From assembly GCA_016715945.1 (NCBI GenBank), contig JADJXJ010000001.1, positions 1,178,001-1,242,000 of the forward strand: 64,000 nt of DNA, read 5' to 3'. A program made the translations under genes and the position numbers. Below, piece after piece: positions 56,556-64,000 of the stretch. Within the stretch, counting starts at the first letter, position 1. The number at the start of each line of letters is the position of its first letter. A model generated the notes under the pieces. That model ran no database searches. It was given only the letters and a program-made list of their open reading frames with translations, and had not been told where the DNA came from. This DNA comes from Bacteroidota bacterium (GTDB lineage Bacteria; Bacteroidota; Bacteroidia; Bacteroidales; F082).

Positions 56556-59000
56556 ATGAAAACCCTGCCACGAATTTTTTCCCTGATTTTCATTATTTTA
56601 GGTTCATACTATTCTACCTATTCCCGGCAGTCGCCATTTACATTCGAAGCCACCCGCATCGCGCATGCCGTTACCATTGATGGCTTACTAAATGAAAAAG
56701 ACTGGGAAACAGCAACTGATCTGTCAGGTTTTGTGCAGTTGGAACCTTACAACCTGAGGCCTGCCAGCTTCGATACCAGGGTCAGGGTGCTTTACGACGA
56801 CAAGGGCTTGTATGTAGGTGCGCACATTTTCGATCCCCGGCCCGACAGCCTGATCAAAGACCTGCGTAAACGCGACGAGTTTGGCCTGGCCGATGCGTTT
56901 GGATTTAAAATCGACCCTTTTGGCGACGGACTGAATGCTTTCGGCTTTTTTGTGACCGTCAGAGGTGTACAGATCGACTCCAAGACCAATTCCGACGATG
57001 AGGACGACTACAACTGGGATGCCGTTTGGCGATCAGCTGTTGAGATGAACGATTCAGGATGGTGCGCCGAATTTATGATCCCATATGCTGCACTGCGTTT
57101 TCAAAAAAGCGAAATGCCGACCTGGAACATCAACTTTTTCAGGAGTATTCAGCGCTACCGCGAGCTAAGCACCTGGTATCCCATTGATAAGCAGCAGAAA
57201 ATCCAAAACAGCCAGATGGGAAGCATGTTGCTCCCAACCACCATCGAACCGCCCGTACGAATCAGCGCAACGCCCTATCTGTCAGCCGGTCTGACGCACT
57301 TTGGTGTGCAAGATGAGTGGAAAGGATCATATAATTTGGGAATGGATCTGAAACTTGGGCTATCCGAAAGTTTTACGCTCGACATGACGCTGATTCCTGA
57401 TTTCGGCCAGGTCGAATCGGATCAATACATTTACAGCCTCTCGCCTTTCGAGGTGTACTATGAAGAAAAACGTCCTTTCTTCACCGAGGCTACCGAGCTC
57501 TTCAGCAAAGGCAATGTATTTTACTCGCGTCGCATAGGCGGACGACCCAAAAAATTCGGGCAGATTGCATCGCAATATTCAAGCGACAGCATCCTGCGCA
57601 ATCCCGAAAGCATCCAGCTGATCAATGCAAGCAAGCTCACAGGAAAAACCTCCAAAGGTCTGGCCATCGGACTCTTTAACGCTATAACAGCTCCTTCTAA
57701 AGCCGAAATATTAAACAGCAATGGTTCCGTCGAATCATTGGTTACTGAACCGCTCACCAACTACAACATGCTCGTGTTTGAGCAGGCCCTGCCCAACAAC
57801 AGCCAGGTTAGCTTTTTCAATACCCATGTGTGGCGCCCCGATTGGCACAACTCGGTGTTTGTAACCGGAGGCGAAACAACGCTTCGCAACAAACAAAACA
57901 AGCTCGAATGGTATGGGATGGCCACTGTGTCGCACCAAAGTTTCAGCCGGGAACCAAAATCACCCGGAGTCCGTTACCTGACCAGTGCAGGCAAAATCAG
58001 CGGAAAGTTCCGGCCAAATGTGTGGCTCAACCTTGTGAGCGACCTTTTCGACCCCAACGAGATGGGTTTTATGCGAAACAACAATGAGCTCAATGGGGGA
58101 TTAGAACTCAATTACGACGAATACGAACCCAGGGGAAGCGTCCTCAGGTGGACTGTCCGTGGCCGATTGCATCAAAACTACCAATACAAGCCACATGCCT
58201 ACGTATCCACATATGTGCAGGCCGACGGCAGACTAACTTTGCAGAATCACCTGACCATCGGAGGTTATTTCAACTCACTTCCTTTTGGCAAGGTGGACTT
58301 TTATGAAGCCAGGCGCAAAGGCATGCCCTTCGGGCGGCCCGCCGAGTATGCTTTTGGATTTTGGGGCTCACCTGATTACCGCAAACGCCTCATCGCAGAT
58401 TATCGTTTCAATTTTAGCCTCATTCCCGACTGGGAAAGCCACAACCTCAACATCCGTCTAAGTCCGCGCTGGCGCGTAAACGACCAGGCCATCCTCGTGC
58501 CCTCGATCAGTTATGATTCGCAGAAAAACAACCGTGGCTTTTTGCGCGACAGTTCCCAGGGCGATCAGACGCGCATCATTTTTGGCAAACGCGATGTGAA
58601 CACCATCTCAGGCAGTGTGGCATTCGATTACTCCTTCAGCCCAAATACTTCGCTGGTGCTTCGCATGCGCCACTATGTGCTGCAGGTTGACTACAAGGAC
58701 TTCTACACACTGAATGCCGACGGAAGCCTGTCGCCCGACGACTATTCTGCAGATGAGGATTTTGTGGTCAACAACCTGAATGTGGATTTGCTGTTCCGGT
58801 GGAATTTCCTGCCGGGCAGCGAAATGCTGCTGATCTGGAAACAAGCTCTGAACGCACAGAACAAGGGGCAGGATTCGCTGCGCACTTATTTTGACCACTT
58901 TGCAGAGCTGGGCCAAACACCAGGAATCAACAACCTGAGCTTCAAGGTTTTATATTACATCGACTGGAATCAACTTAAACCGGTAGGAAGAAAATCCTGA
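56556..59000 (+). CDS. DUF5916 family exported protein with CBM9-like N-terminal domain
   Basis: 814 residues from the ATG at 56556, which gives the signal peptide MKTLPRIFSLIFIILGSYYS. The N-terminal domain (about 25-235) reads like a carbohydrate-binding family 9 fold: ITIDGLLNEKDWETA-like start, VLYDDKGLYVGAHIFD, and GWCAEFMIPYAALRF. The rest (about 245-810) is a DUF5916 region rich in beta strands, with FFTEATELFSKGNVFYSRRIG, and looks like an outer-membrane barrel. The function of this family is unknown. There is no T9SS domain at the end. Confidence 0.85.
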   Translation: MKTLPRIFSLIFIILGSYYSTYSRQSPFTFEATRIAHAVTIDGLLNEKDWETATDLSGFVQLEPYNLRPASFDTRVRVLYDDKGLYVGAHIFDPRPDSLIKDLRKRDEFGLADAFGFKIDPFGDGLNAFGFFVTVRGVQIDSKTNSDDEDDYNWDAVWRSAVEMNDSGWCAEFMIPYAALRFQKSEMPTWNINFFRSIQRYRELSTWYPIDKQQKIQNSQMGSMLLPTTIEPPVRISATPYLSAGLTHFGVQDEWKGSYNLGMDLKLGLSESFTLDMTLIPDFGQVESDQYIYSLSPFEVYYEEKRPFFTEATELFSKGNVFYSRRIGGRPKKFGQIASQYSSDSILRNPESIQLINASKLTGKTSKGLAIGLFNAITAPSKAEILNSNGSVESLVTEPLTNYNMLVFEQALPNNSQVSFFNTHVWRPDWHNSVFVTGGETTLRNKQNKLEWYGMATVSHQSFSREPKSPGVRYLTSAGKISGKFRPNVWLNLVSDLFDPNEMGFMRNNNELNGGLELNYDEYEPRGSVLRWTVRGRLHQNYQYKPHAYVSTYVQADGRLTLQNHLTIGGYFNSLPFGKVDFYEARRKGMPFGRPAEYAFGFWGSPDYRKRLIADYRFNFSLIPDWESHNLNIRLSPRWRVNDQAILVPSISYDSQKNNRGFLRDSSQGDQTRIIFGKRDVNTISGSVAFDYSFSPNTSLVLRMRHYVLQVDYKDFYTLNADGSLSPDDYSADEDFVVNNLNVDLLFRWNFLPGSEMLLIWKQALNAQNKGQDSLRTYFDHFAELGQTPGINNLSFKVLYYIDWNQLKPVGRKS

Positions 59001-59028
59001 CATAAGGCCAATTCAGTCGGGGTGATTG

Positions 59029-60921
59029 CTATTCCAGGTAGGTATATCCATAAAGACCTGACCTGTAGATCGAAAGAAATTCTTTGCCTTCCTCTGCGCT
59101 GATTCGTCCCTGCTTAACGGATGCAGTTACCCAGGTTTCGACCGTACGCACGAGCTTTTTGCTGTTATACTGCACGTAATCAAGCACCTCGGCCACAGTT
59201 TCGCCGTCAATCACCTGATCAATGTAGTAGCCCTTCTCGTCCACCGAAACGTGTACGGCATTGGTGTCGCCAAATAGGTTATGCAGGTCGCCCAGGATTT
59301 CCTGGTAAGCACCAGTGAGGAACACGCCTATATAATAAGGCTCCTTACCTTTCAGGCTGTGCACCGGCAGGTGGTGCGAGAAATTGCGTGTCGAGATAAA
59401 GTTGTCGATTTTGCCATCGGAGTCGCAGGTGATGTCCTGAATGGTGGCGTAGCGGTCGGGTTTTTCATCCAGCCGGTGAATGGGAATGATCGGAAAAACC
59501 TGATCAATGGCCCAAGAATCGGGAAGCGACTGAAACAGGGAGAAATTACAGAAATACTTATCCGACAACAGCTTCGGCAGAATGTTCAATTCTTCCGGAG
59601 GCCGTTTCATTTCGTTGGCCATCTGATGAATTTCGCGGGCAACTGTCCAGAAAAGGCGCTCGATGCGTGCCCTGGTTTTCAGGTCGATCAGGCCAAGGCT
59701 GAACATATCGAGGGCTTCTTCGCGGATCTGCTGCGCATCGTGCCAGGTTTCGAGCATGCTGCTTGCATTGAGGTTGTTCCACGATTCGTAAAGTTCGTGT
59801 AGCAGCTCATGATCTTCGGGCGTAACTTCCTCGTCCTCCTCCCAAACCGGCAAAGATGCATGTTCGAGCACTTCAAACACCAGCACCGAATGATGGGCGG
59901 TGAGCGATCGACCCGACTCGGTGATGATGTTGGGGTGCGGGATTCCGTTTTTGTCGCTGGCATCCACCATGGCAAAGGTGGCGTCGTTGACGTATTCCTG
60001 TACACTGTAGTTGACGCTGCTTCCACTGTTGGCCGAACGTGTTCCGTCGTAATCTACGCCCAAACCTCCGCCAACATCCACAAAATCAAGATGGAAGCCC
60101 ATCTTGTAGATCTGCACATAAAACTGGGCAGCTTCCCGGAGGGCTATCTTGATGCGGCGGATTTTGTTCACCTGACTGCCAATGTGGAAATGAACCAGCC
60201 TCAGGGTGTCCTTCATATTGTTACGCTCCAGAAAGTCGAGCGATTCGAGCAATTCGCTCGAAGTTAGGCCAAACTTACTCACATCGCCTCCCGAGTCTTC
60301 CCATTTGCCACTGCCGGAACTGGCAAGCTTAATGCGAATTCCGATATTGGGCTTCACCTTCAGACGTTTGGCGACTTTTGCAATCAACTTGAGTTCGTTG
60401 AGCTTCTCAACCACGATGAAGATGGTGCGTCCCATTTTTTGGGCCAGAAGCGCAAGCTCGATATAGCTCTCGTCTTTGTAGCCATTGCAGATGATGATTG
60501 AATCGCTGTCGGGATCGGTGGCAATCACCGTATGCAGCTCAGGCTTCGAGCCGGCCTCCAGACCAATATTGAACTTCTTTCCGTGGCTGACAATTTCTTC
60601 AACCACAGGTCGCATCTGGTTTACCTTGATCGGATAAACAATGAAGTTCTGACCTTTGTAATCGTATTCCTCCGCAGCTATTTTGAAACAGTTGTGCATT
60701 TCTTCGATGCGGCTGTCGAGAATATCCGGAAATCGGATCAGCACGGGAGTCGATACGTCGCGAAGCAACAATTCGTCAATAAGCACACGCAGATCAACAG
60801 AAGCACATCCCTCGCGGGGTGTTACGGCAACATTTCCTTTTTCGTTGATTGTAAAGTAATTGATTCCCCAACCATTGATGTTGTAAAGCTCGGCCGAGTC
60901 TTCAATACGCCATTTTCTCAT
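59029..60921 (-). CDS. speA: Biosynthetic arginine decarboxylase
   Basis: 630 residues, family length. The PLP-dependent fold-III domain has the lysine in FIVYPIKVNQMRPVV (about 103), the glycine-rich motif in DVGGGLGVDYDGT, the ESGRSLTAHH segment, and the catalytic-side region near FSLFQSLPDSWAIDQVFP. It makes agmatine from arginine, the first step of the plant-type polyamine route. Its partner agmatinase/agmatine deiminase is not in the window. A weak -7 box (TAGTTTTG, minus strand, 60991-60984) lies upstream. Confidence 0.95.
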   Translation of the reverse strand: MRKWRIEDSAELYNINGWGINYFTINEKGNVAVTPREGCASVDLRVLIDELLLRDVSTPVLIRFPDILDSRIEEMHNCFKIAAEEYDYKGQNFIVYPIKVNQMRPVVEEIVSHGKKFNIGLEAGSKPELHTVIATDPDSDSIIICNGYKDESYIELALLAQKMGRTIFIVVEKLNELKLIAKVAKRLKVKPNIGIRIKLASSGSGKWEDSGGDVSKFGLTSSELLESLDFLERNNMKDTLRLVHFHIGSQVNKIRRIKIALREAAQFYVQIYKMGFHLDFVDVGGGLGVDYDGTRSANSGSSVNYSVQEYVNDATFAMVDASDKNGIPHPNIITESGRSLTAHHSVLVFEVLEHASLPVWEEDEEVTPEDHELLHELYESWNNLNASSMLETWHDAQQIREEALDMFSLGLIDLKTRARIERLFWTVAREIHQMANEMKRPPEELNILPKLLSDKYFCNFSLFQSLPDSWAIDQVFPIIPIHRLDEKPDRYATIQDITCDSDGKIDNFISTRNFSHHLPVHSLKGKEPYYIGVFLTGAYQEILGDLHNLFGDTNAVHVSVDEKGYYIDQVIDGETVAEVLDYVQYNSKKLVRTVETWVTASVKQGRISAEEGKEFLSIYRSGLYGYTYLE

Positions 60922-61143
60922 CTTAGCTAAATTCGAATTTAATGGTGAAAATTATATCGATTTCCAGCCTTCCGGAAACGCTGCAAAACTATAAAAAAAA
61001 CAAGGTCAGCGGGGGATTTGTTTGATTATTCAACAATCTGATTTACAGTGTTTTGAAACATGGTATCAAAGAAAGAACCGGCATGTGGTTTTCTTTGAAA
61101 CGATTTTGACCTCACCAAAGAACGGACCTGTTGCGATTGATGT
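60922..61143. other. Intergenic stretch between speA and the DUF58 gene
   Basis: 222 bp with no gene. It contains the candidate -7 box for speA at 60984-60991 and nothing else recognised. Confidence 0.5.
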
Positions 61144-62130
61144 TCAGTATAACCGGCTTCGCTTGATCAGATATTCAATCAGCACCTGGTTGTAGCCTTT
61201 GTTGATGTCGGCCTCGATGAGGTCGATATGATACTGGGCACACTTGTGTTTTAGTTCCGTCATCCGCGCGGCCATGGCTTTGCGATACTGCTCCTGAATA
61301 TCAGCAGGGTTCAGCCGCAGGGATTCGCCGGTTTCCATATCCACAAACTTATACGGTCTGCTTTCGAGATCAAGCAAGGCTTCGATCGAACGGTCGAGCA
61401 CATGAAACAGGATCACTTCGTGCTTGTTGTACCTGAGGTGCTGAAGCGCCATAAAAACTTCCTCGGGCTGTTGGTTGTCGAGCAAATCGCTGAAGATCAC
61501 CACCAGCGACCGCTGATGCGTGCGTTCGGCTATTTCGTGCAGTGCCCTGGCTGCGGCGGTAGTAACCTGGGTTGTTTGCGATGGGTTGGTAAGCAATTTC
61601 TCAAGTTCGACAAACAGCATCTGATGGTGCACCCTGCTGGTGCGTGCCCTTGTGTGCAAACCGAGGTTATCCGTAAAGAGGCTCAACCCGACGGCGTCGC
61701 GCTGGCGGCGCATCAGCTCGCTCAGGCTGGCCGCAGCATAAATTGAAAACATCAGCTTATCGGGTTGGGCCGGTCCTTTATCCTTGCGCACCGGAAAACG
61801 CATCGAACCGGAACAATCGATCACCAGCTGGCAACGGAGGTTGGTTTCCTCCTCAAAACGTTTAACAAACAGCTTCTCGGTGCGTGCGTACAGTTTCCAG
61901 TCGATATGCCTGATCGATTCGCCCCGGTTATAGAGCCGGTGCTCGGCAAACTCGACCGAAAAGCCGTGAAACGGGCTTTTGTGCATGCCTGTGATGAAGC
62001 CCTCCACCACCTGGCGGGCCAACAGCTCGAGGCTGCCAAAAGGCGTCAGATGATCGTGAAGAAGCCTGTTTTCCAAAAGCCTGATTCTGAAATAGCCCGA
62101 TTGTGCGGCAACATCCTGAGTTTGCCGCAC
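61144..62130 (-). CDS. DUF58 domain-containing protein
   Basis: 328 residues, no signal peptide or membrane segment. The DUF58 hallmark is near the middle of the N-terminal half: FAEHRLYNRGESIRHIDWKLYART then LVIDCSGSMRF, the metal-ion-dependent adhesion-site-like motif of a von Willebrand factor A fold (DxSxS). Family members usually sit in MoxR/BatABCD clusters and help assemble or fold envelope complexes. Here no MoxR ATPase gene is next to it; trxA precedes it by 24 bp, so the pair is probably co-transcribed. Confidence 0.85.
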   Translation of the reverse strand: MRQTQDVAAQSGYFRIRLLENRLLHDHLTPFGSLELLARQVVEGFITGMHKSPFHGFSVEFAEHRLYNRGESIRHIDWKLYARTEKLFVKRFEEETNLRCQLVIDCSGSMRFPVRKDKGPAQPDKLMFSIYAAASLSELMRRQRDAVGLSLFTDNLGLHTRARTSRVHHQMLFVELEKLLTNPSQTTQVTTAAARALHEIAERTHQRSLVVIFSDLLDNQQPEEVFMALQHLRYNKHEVILFHVLDRSIEALLDLESRPYKFVDMETGESLRLNPADIQEQYRKAMAARMTELKHKCAQYHIDLIEADINKGYNQVLIEYLIKRSRLY

Positions 62131-62154
62131 GACGGATGTTTGGTTGAAATAATC

Positions 62155-62472
62155 TTAAAGTATTGCCTCTAACTTCTTGACCAGCACAGGCTTGGGCACT
62201 ACACCCACCTGTTTGTCAACCACCTGGCCATTTTTGAAGAAAAGCAAGGTTGGGATATTGCGGATGCCATACTTGCTGGCGGTCTGATGGTTGTTGTCCA
62301 CATCCAGCTTTACCACTTTGGCTTTGCCGGCATATTCCTGACCGATCTCCTCGACTGTGGGGCCAATGATGCGGCACGGGCCACACCAGACTGCCCAAAA
62401 ATCTACAATCACCGGAACATCGGAATTGATTACTTCCTGTTCAAAATTTGCATCTGTTACATTAAGTGCCAT
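62155..62472 (-). CDS. trxA: Thioredoxin
   Basis: 105 residues from the ATG at 62472 (MALNVTDANF); an ATG at 62478 adds two residues. The active site WCGPC is at residues 29-33 and the cis-proline loop is NIPTLLFFKNG. Length and layout are normal for a cytosolic thioredoxin that reduces disulfides in enzymes such as ribonucleotide reductase. A -7 box (TATCTTTG, minus strand, 62502-62495) lies 23 bp upstream. It is followed by the DUF58 gene. Confidence 0.96.
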   Translation of the reverse strand: MALNVTDANFEQEVINSDVPVIVDFWAVWCGPCRIIGPTVEEIGQEYAGKAKVVKLDVDNNHQTASKYGIRNIPTLLFFKNGQVVDKQVGVVPKPVLVKKLEAIL

Positions 62473-62566
62473 GTTCACAAAATTAGGTTTGCTGCAAAGA
62501 TAGTCAGTCTGGGAATATTGCGATTTAAATGTAAGCTTTCGTTCAGTGTACGTTTCTTAAAAAACC

Positions 62567-64000
62567 TTATTCAAAAGCCACCTTCAGGAAGCTGAATTTT
62601 TCAAGTTCCGGAATCAAGGCTCCGGCATCAACACGGAATTGTCTGGGCGAAACAAGGGCCGAGCGACCGGCTGCTGAATCGTGTAAATTGATTCTGAGCC
62701 TGTGCCTGCCGGGCCGCGAACGGATGGCTTCGGACAGATCCTGAGCATCCTGAGGAGTCATCTTGCCAAGGTCCATGGTTATCACCACTTGTTTCGGGCT
62801 TTTGTTGAACACCTCATCGAGCAGCTCAATATCGTTCACCTTGACTTCGAGCACATTACGGTCGCGATAAGAGGGTACGGCACTAGCATGCACGAGCAGA
62901 AATGCATCCTGCACAAGCAGATGCCTGTATTTGAGGTAAGATTCGCTGAAAAGTGCCAGATCAATACCCGCAAGATGATCTTCGAGCCTGAAACGGGCAA
63001 ATTGTTTGCCCTGGGTAGAGGTGAGATGTTCCACTGAGATGACCTGACCGGCAAAGGAGAACCTCTTGCCGTTGAGCGACTGCAGGTTCTGGTTTATCTT
63101 TTGGATATCCATGTTGGCGAAATACCTGATTGCATGCTTGTAGGCATCCATGGGGTGTGAACTCACATAGAAGCCGATGGTTTCGAGTTCCATCTGCAAT
63201 GCTTTGGCTTTTGGCCAGGGTTCGCACTTGGGCATGGGCAGCTCGGCAATCTGAACTTCGATTGTTTCGCCGAACAAGTTATATTGGCTTGAGTTTCGCG
63301 ACTCAACAACCTTCTCAGCCCATCGCATGGCTTTTTCGAGGAAGGTGGTGCCGTCGGCCGATTCGCGGTGGAAAAACTGTGCCCGGTGTACGCCTTCGAA
63401 CGAGTCGAAAGCACCGGCCATGACGAGCGACTCGAGGGTGCGTTTGTTCACAGTGCGTGGGTTGATGCGGGTCAGGAAGTCGGAAAAGCCCAAAAAACGT
63501 CCGTTGAGCTGCCGCTCTTCTATGATGCTTTTCACCGCAGCTTCGCCCATGTTTTTGATGGCGCCAAGGCCAAAGCGTATTTCGCCATTGCTGTTGACGG
63601 TGAAGGCATATTCCGACTCATTGATGTCAGGACCCAGCACTTTGAGGTTCATCCTCCGGCACTCCTCCATAAAGAAGGTCACCTGCTTGATGTCGTCGAG
63701 GTTGTGACTCAGCACGGCTGCCATATATTCGGCGGGATAATTGGCCTTGAGGTATGCCGTCTGGAATGCTATTTTGGCGTAGCAGGTGGAGTGCGACTTG
63801 TTGAACGCATAATTGGCGAAGGCCAGCCAGTCGTTCCAGATTTTTTTTAGGGTATCTTCCGGATGACCGTTCTTTATGCCCCCTTCGATGAATTTGGTGT
63901 GCAGTTTTTCGAGCAGCTCCCTGTCTTTCTTCCCCATGGCTTTGCGCAGGGTATCTGCCTCGCCTTTCGAGAAACCCGACAAGCGCTGCGAGAGCAGCAT
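62567..64000 (-). CDS. dnaE: DNA polymerase III alpha subunit, C-terminal part (truncated by window edge)
   Basis: The frame is open to the right edge, so 477 residues of the C-terminal part are seen. It has the fingers region (FANYAFNKSHSTCYAKIAFQ), a tandem helix-hairpin-helix (LTRINPRTVNKRTLESLVMAGAFD), an OB-fold (about 300-390, SFAGQVISVEHLTSTQGKQF), and a terminal domain. The palm with the catalytic aspartates would lie outside the window. It is the replicative polymerase subunit. The usual beta-clamp-binding motif could not be located with certainty. Confidence 0.93.
   Translation of the reverse strand: MLLSQRLSGFSKGEADTLRKAMGKKDRELLEKLHTKFIEGGIKNGHPEDTLKKIWNDWLAFANYAFNKSHSTCYAKIAFQTAYLKANYPAEYMAAVLSHNLDDIKQVTFFMEECRRMNLKVLGPDINESEYAFTVNSNGEIRFGLGAIKNMGEAAVKSIIEERQLNGRFLGFSDFLTRINPRTVNKRTLESLVMAGAFDSFEGVHRAQFFHRESADGTTFLEKAMRWAEKVVESRNSSQYNLFGETIEVQIAELPMPKCEPWPKAKALQMELETIGFYVSSHPMDAYKHAIRYFANMDIQKINQNLQSLNGKRFSFAGQVISVEHLTSTQGKQFARFRLEDHLAGIDLALFSESYLKYRHLLVQDAFLLVHASAVPSYRDRNVLEVKVNDIELLDEVFNKSPKQVVITMDLGKMTPQDAQDLSEAIRSRPGRHRLRINLHDSAAGRSALVSPRQFRVDAGALIPELEKFSFLKVAFE

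Noticed and set aside
60984..60991. speA promoter as a full -33/-7 pair
   Set aside because: Only the -7-like box is present; no TTG at 18-21 bp, so it was mentioned only as weak evidence.

Overview
The window reads as a chromosomal segment of a free-living Bacteroidota (Bacteroidia-like) bacterium. The signs are four secreted proteins ending in type IX secretion (T9SS) sorting domains, many promoters of the TTG / TAnnTTTG type instead of TTGACA/TATAAT, a DUF5916 protein, a choice-of-anchor-V protein, and an rRNA operon of Bacteroidota character. Few genes carry a Shine-Dalgarno sequence.

Layout. (a) 1-10.2 kb is an accessory, partly decayed region. It holds the end of sbcC, a fragment of an HD-type hydrolase, and a minus-strand operon (TetR regulator, outer-membrane barrel, ABC ATPase, two FtsX-type permeases, LolA-like carrier). 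A 2.4-kb IS91-type element has cut the ATPase gene in two, and there is one further multiply frameshifted gene remnant. (b) 10.2-20 kb is a two-gene T9SS cargo operon: a GH57-type starch-active enzyme with two starch-binding-like modules, overlapped by 4 bp by a repeat-built surface protein with thirteen in-register 222-bp repeats. (c) 20-30.7 kb holds a TPR protein, an intact second operon of TetR, MMPL transporter, LolA-like carrier and outer-membrane barrel, an AspT/YidE-type transporter and another T9SS cargo. (d) 30.8-36.4 kb is a complete rRNA operon on the minus strand: 16S, tRNA-Ile(GAT), tRNA-Ala(TGC), 23S, 5S. (e) 37-64 kb is mostly housekeeping: a DUF2400 protein and a Kv-type channel, carAB behind a leader with an intrinsic-terminator hairpin, a COG2403 GTPase, argS, rex, arcC, an exported Mn-type superoxide dismutase, a DMT transporter, an inositol-phosphatase-family enzyme, a DEAD-box helicase, NfeD plus macro-domain genes, DUF5916, speA, a DUF58 protein, trxA and the 3' part of dnaE.

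How it fits together. The most interesting theme is two parallel envelope-export modules with the same parts list (TetR, inner-membrane transporter, LolA-like carrier, outer-membrane barrel). One is powered by an FtsX-type ABC transporter and the other by an MMPL/RND pump. The ABC version is broken by the insertion and the MMPL version is intact with a clear self-regulating promoter/operator. A second theme is redox control: Rex-type palindromes lie in front of rex itself and between arcC and the superoxide dismutase gene. A third is carbamoyl-phosphate/arginine metabolism (carAB, arcC, argS, speA).

Limits: all functions are from reading the sequence by eye. No database search, folding or alignment was run.
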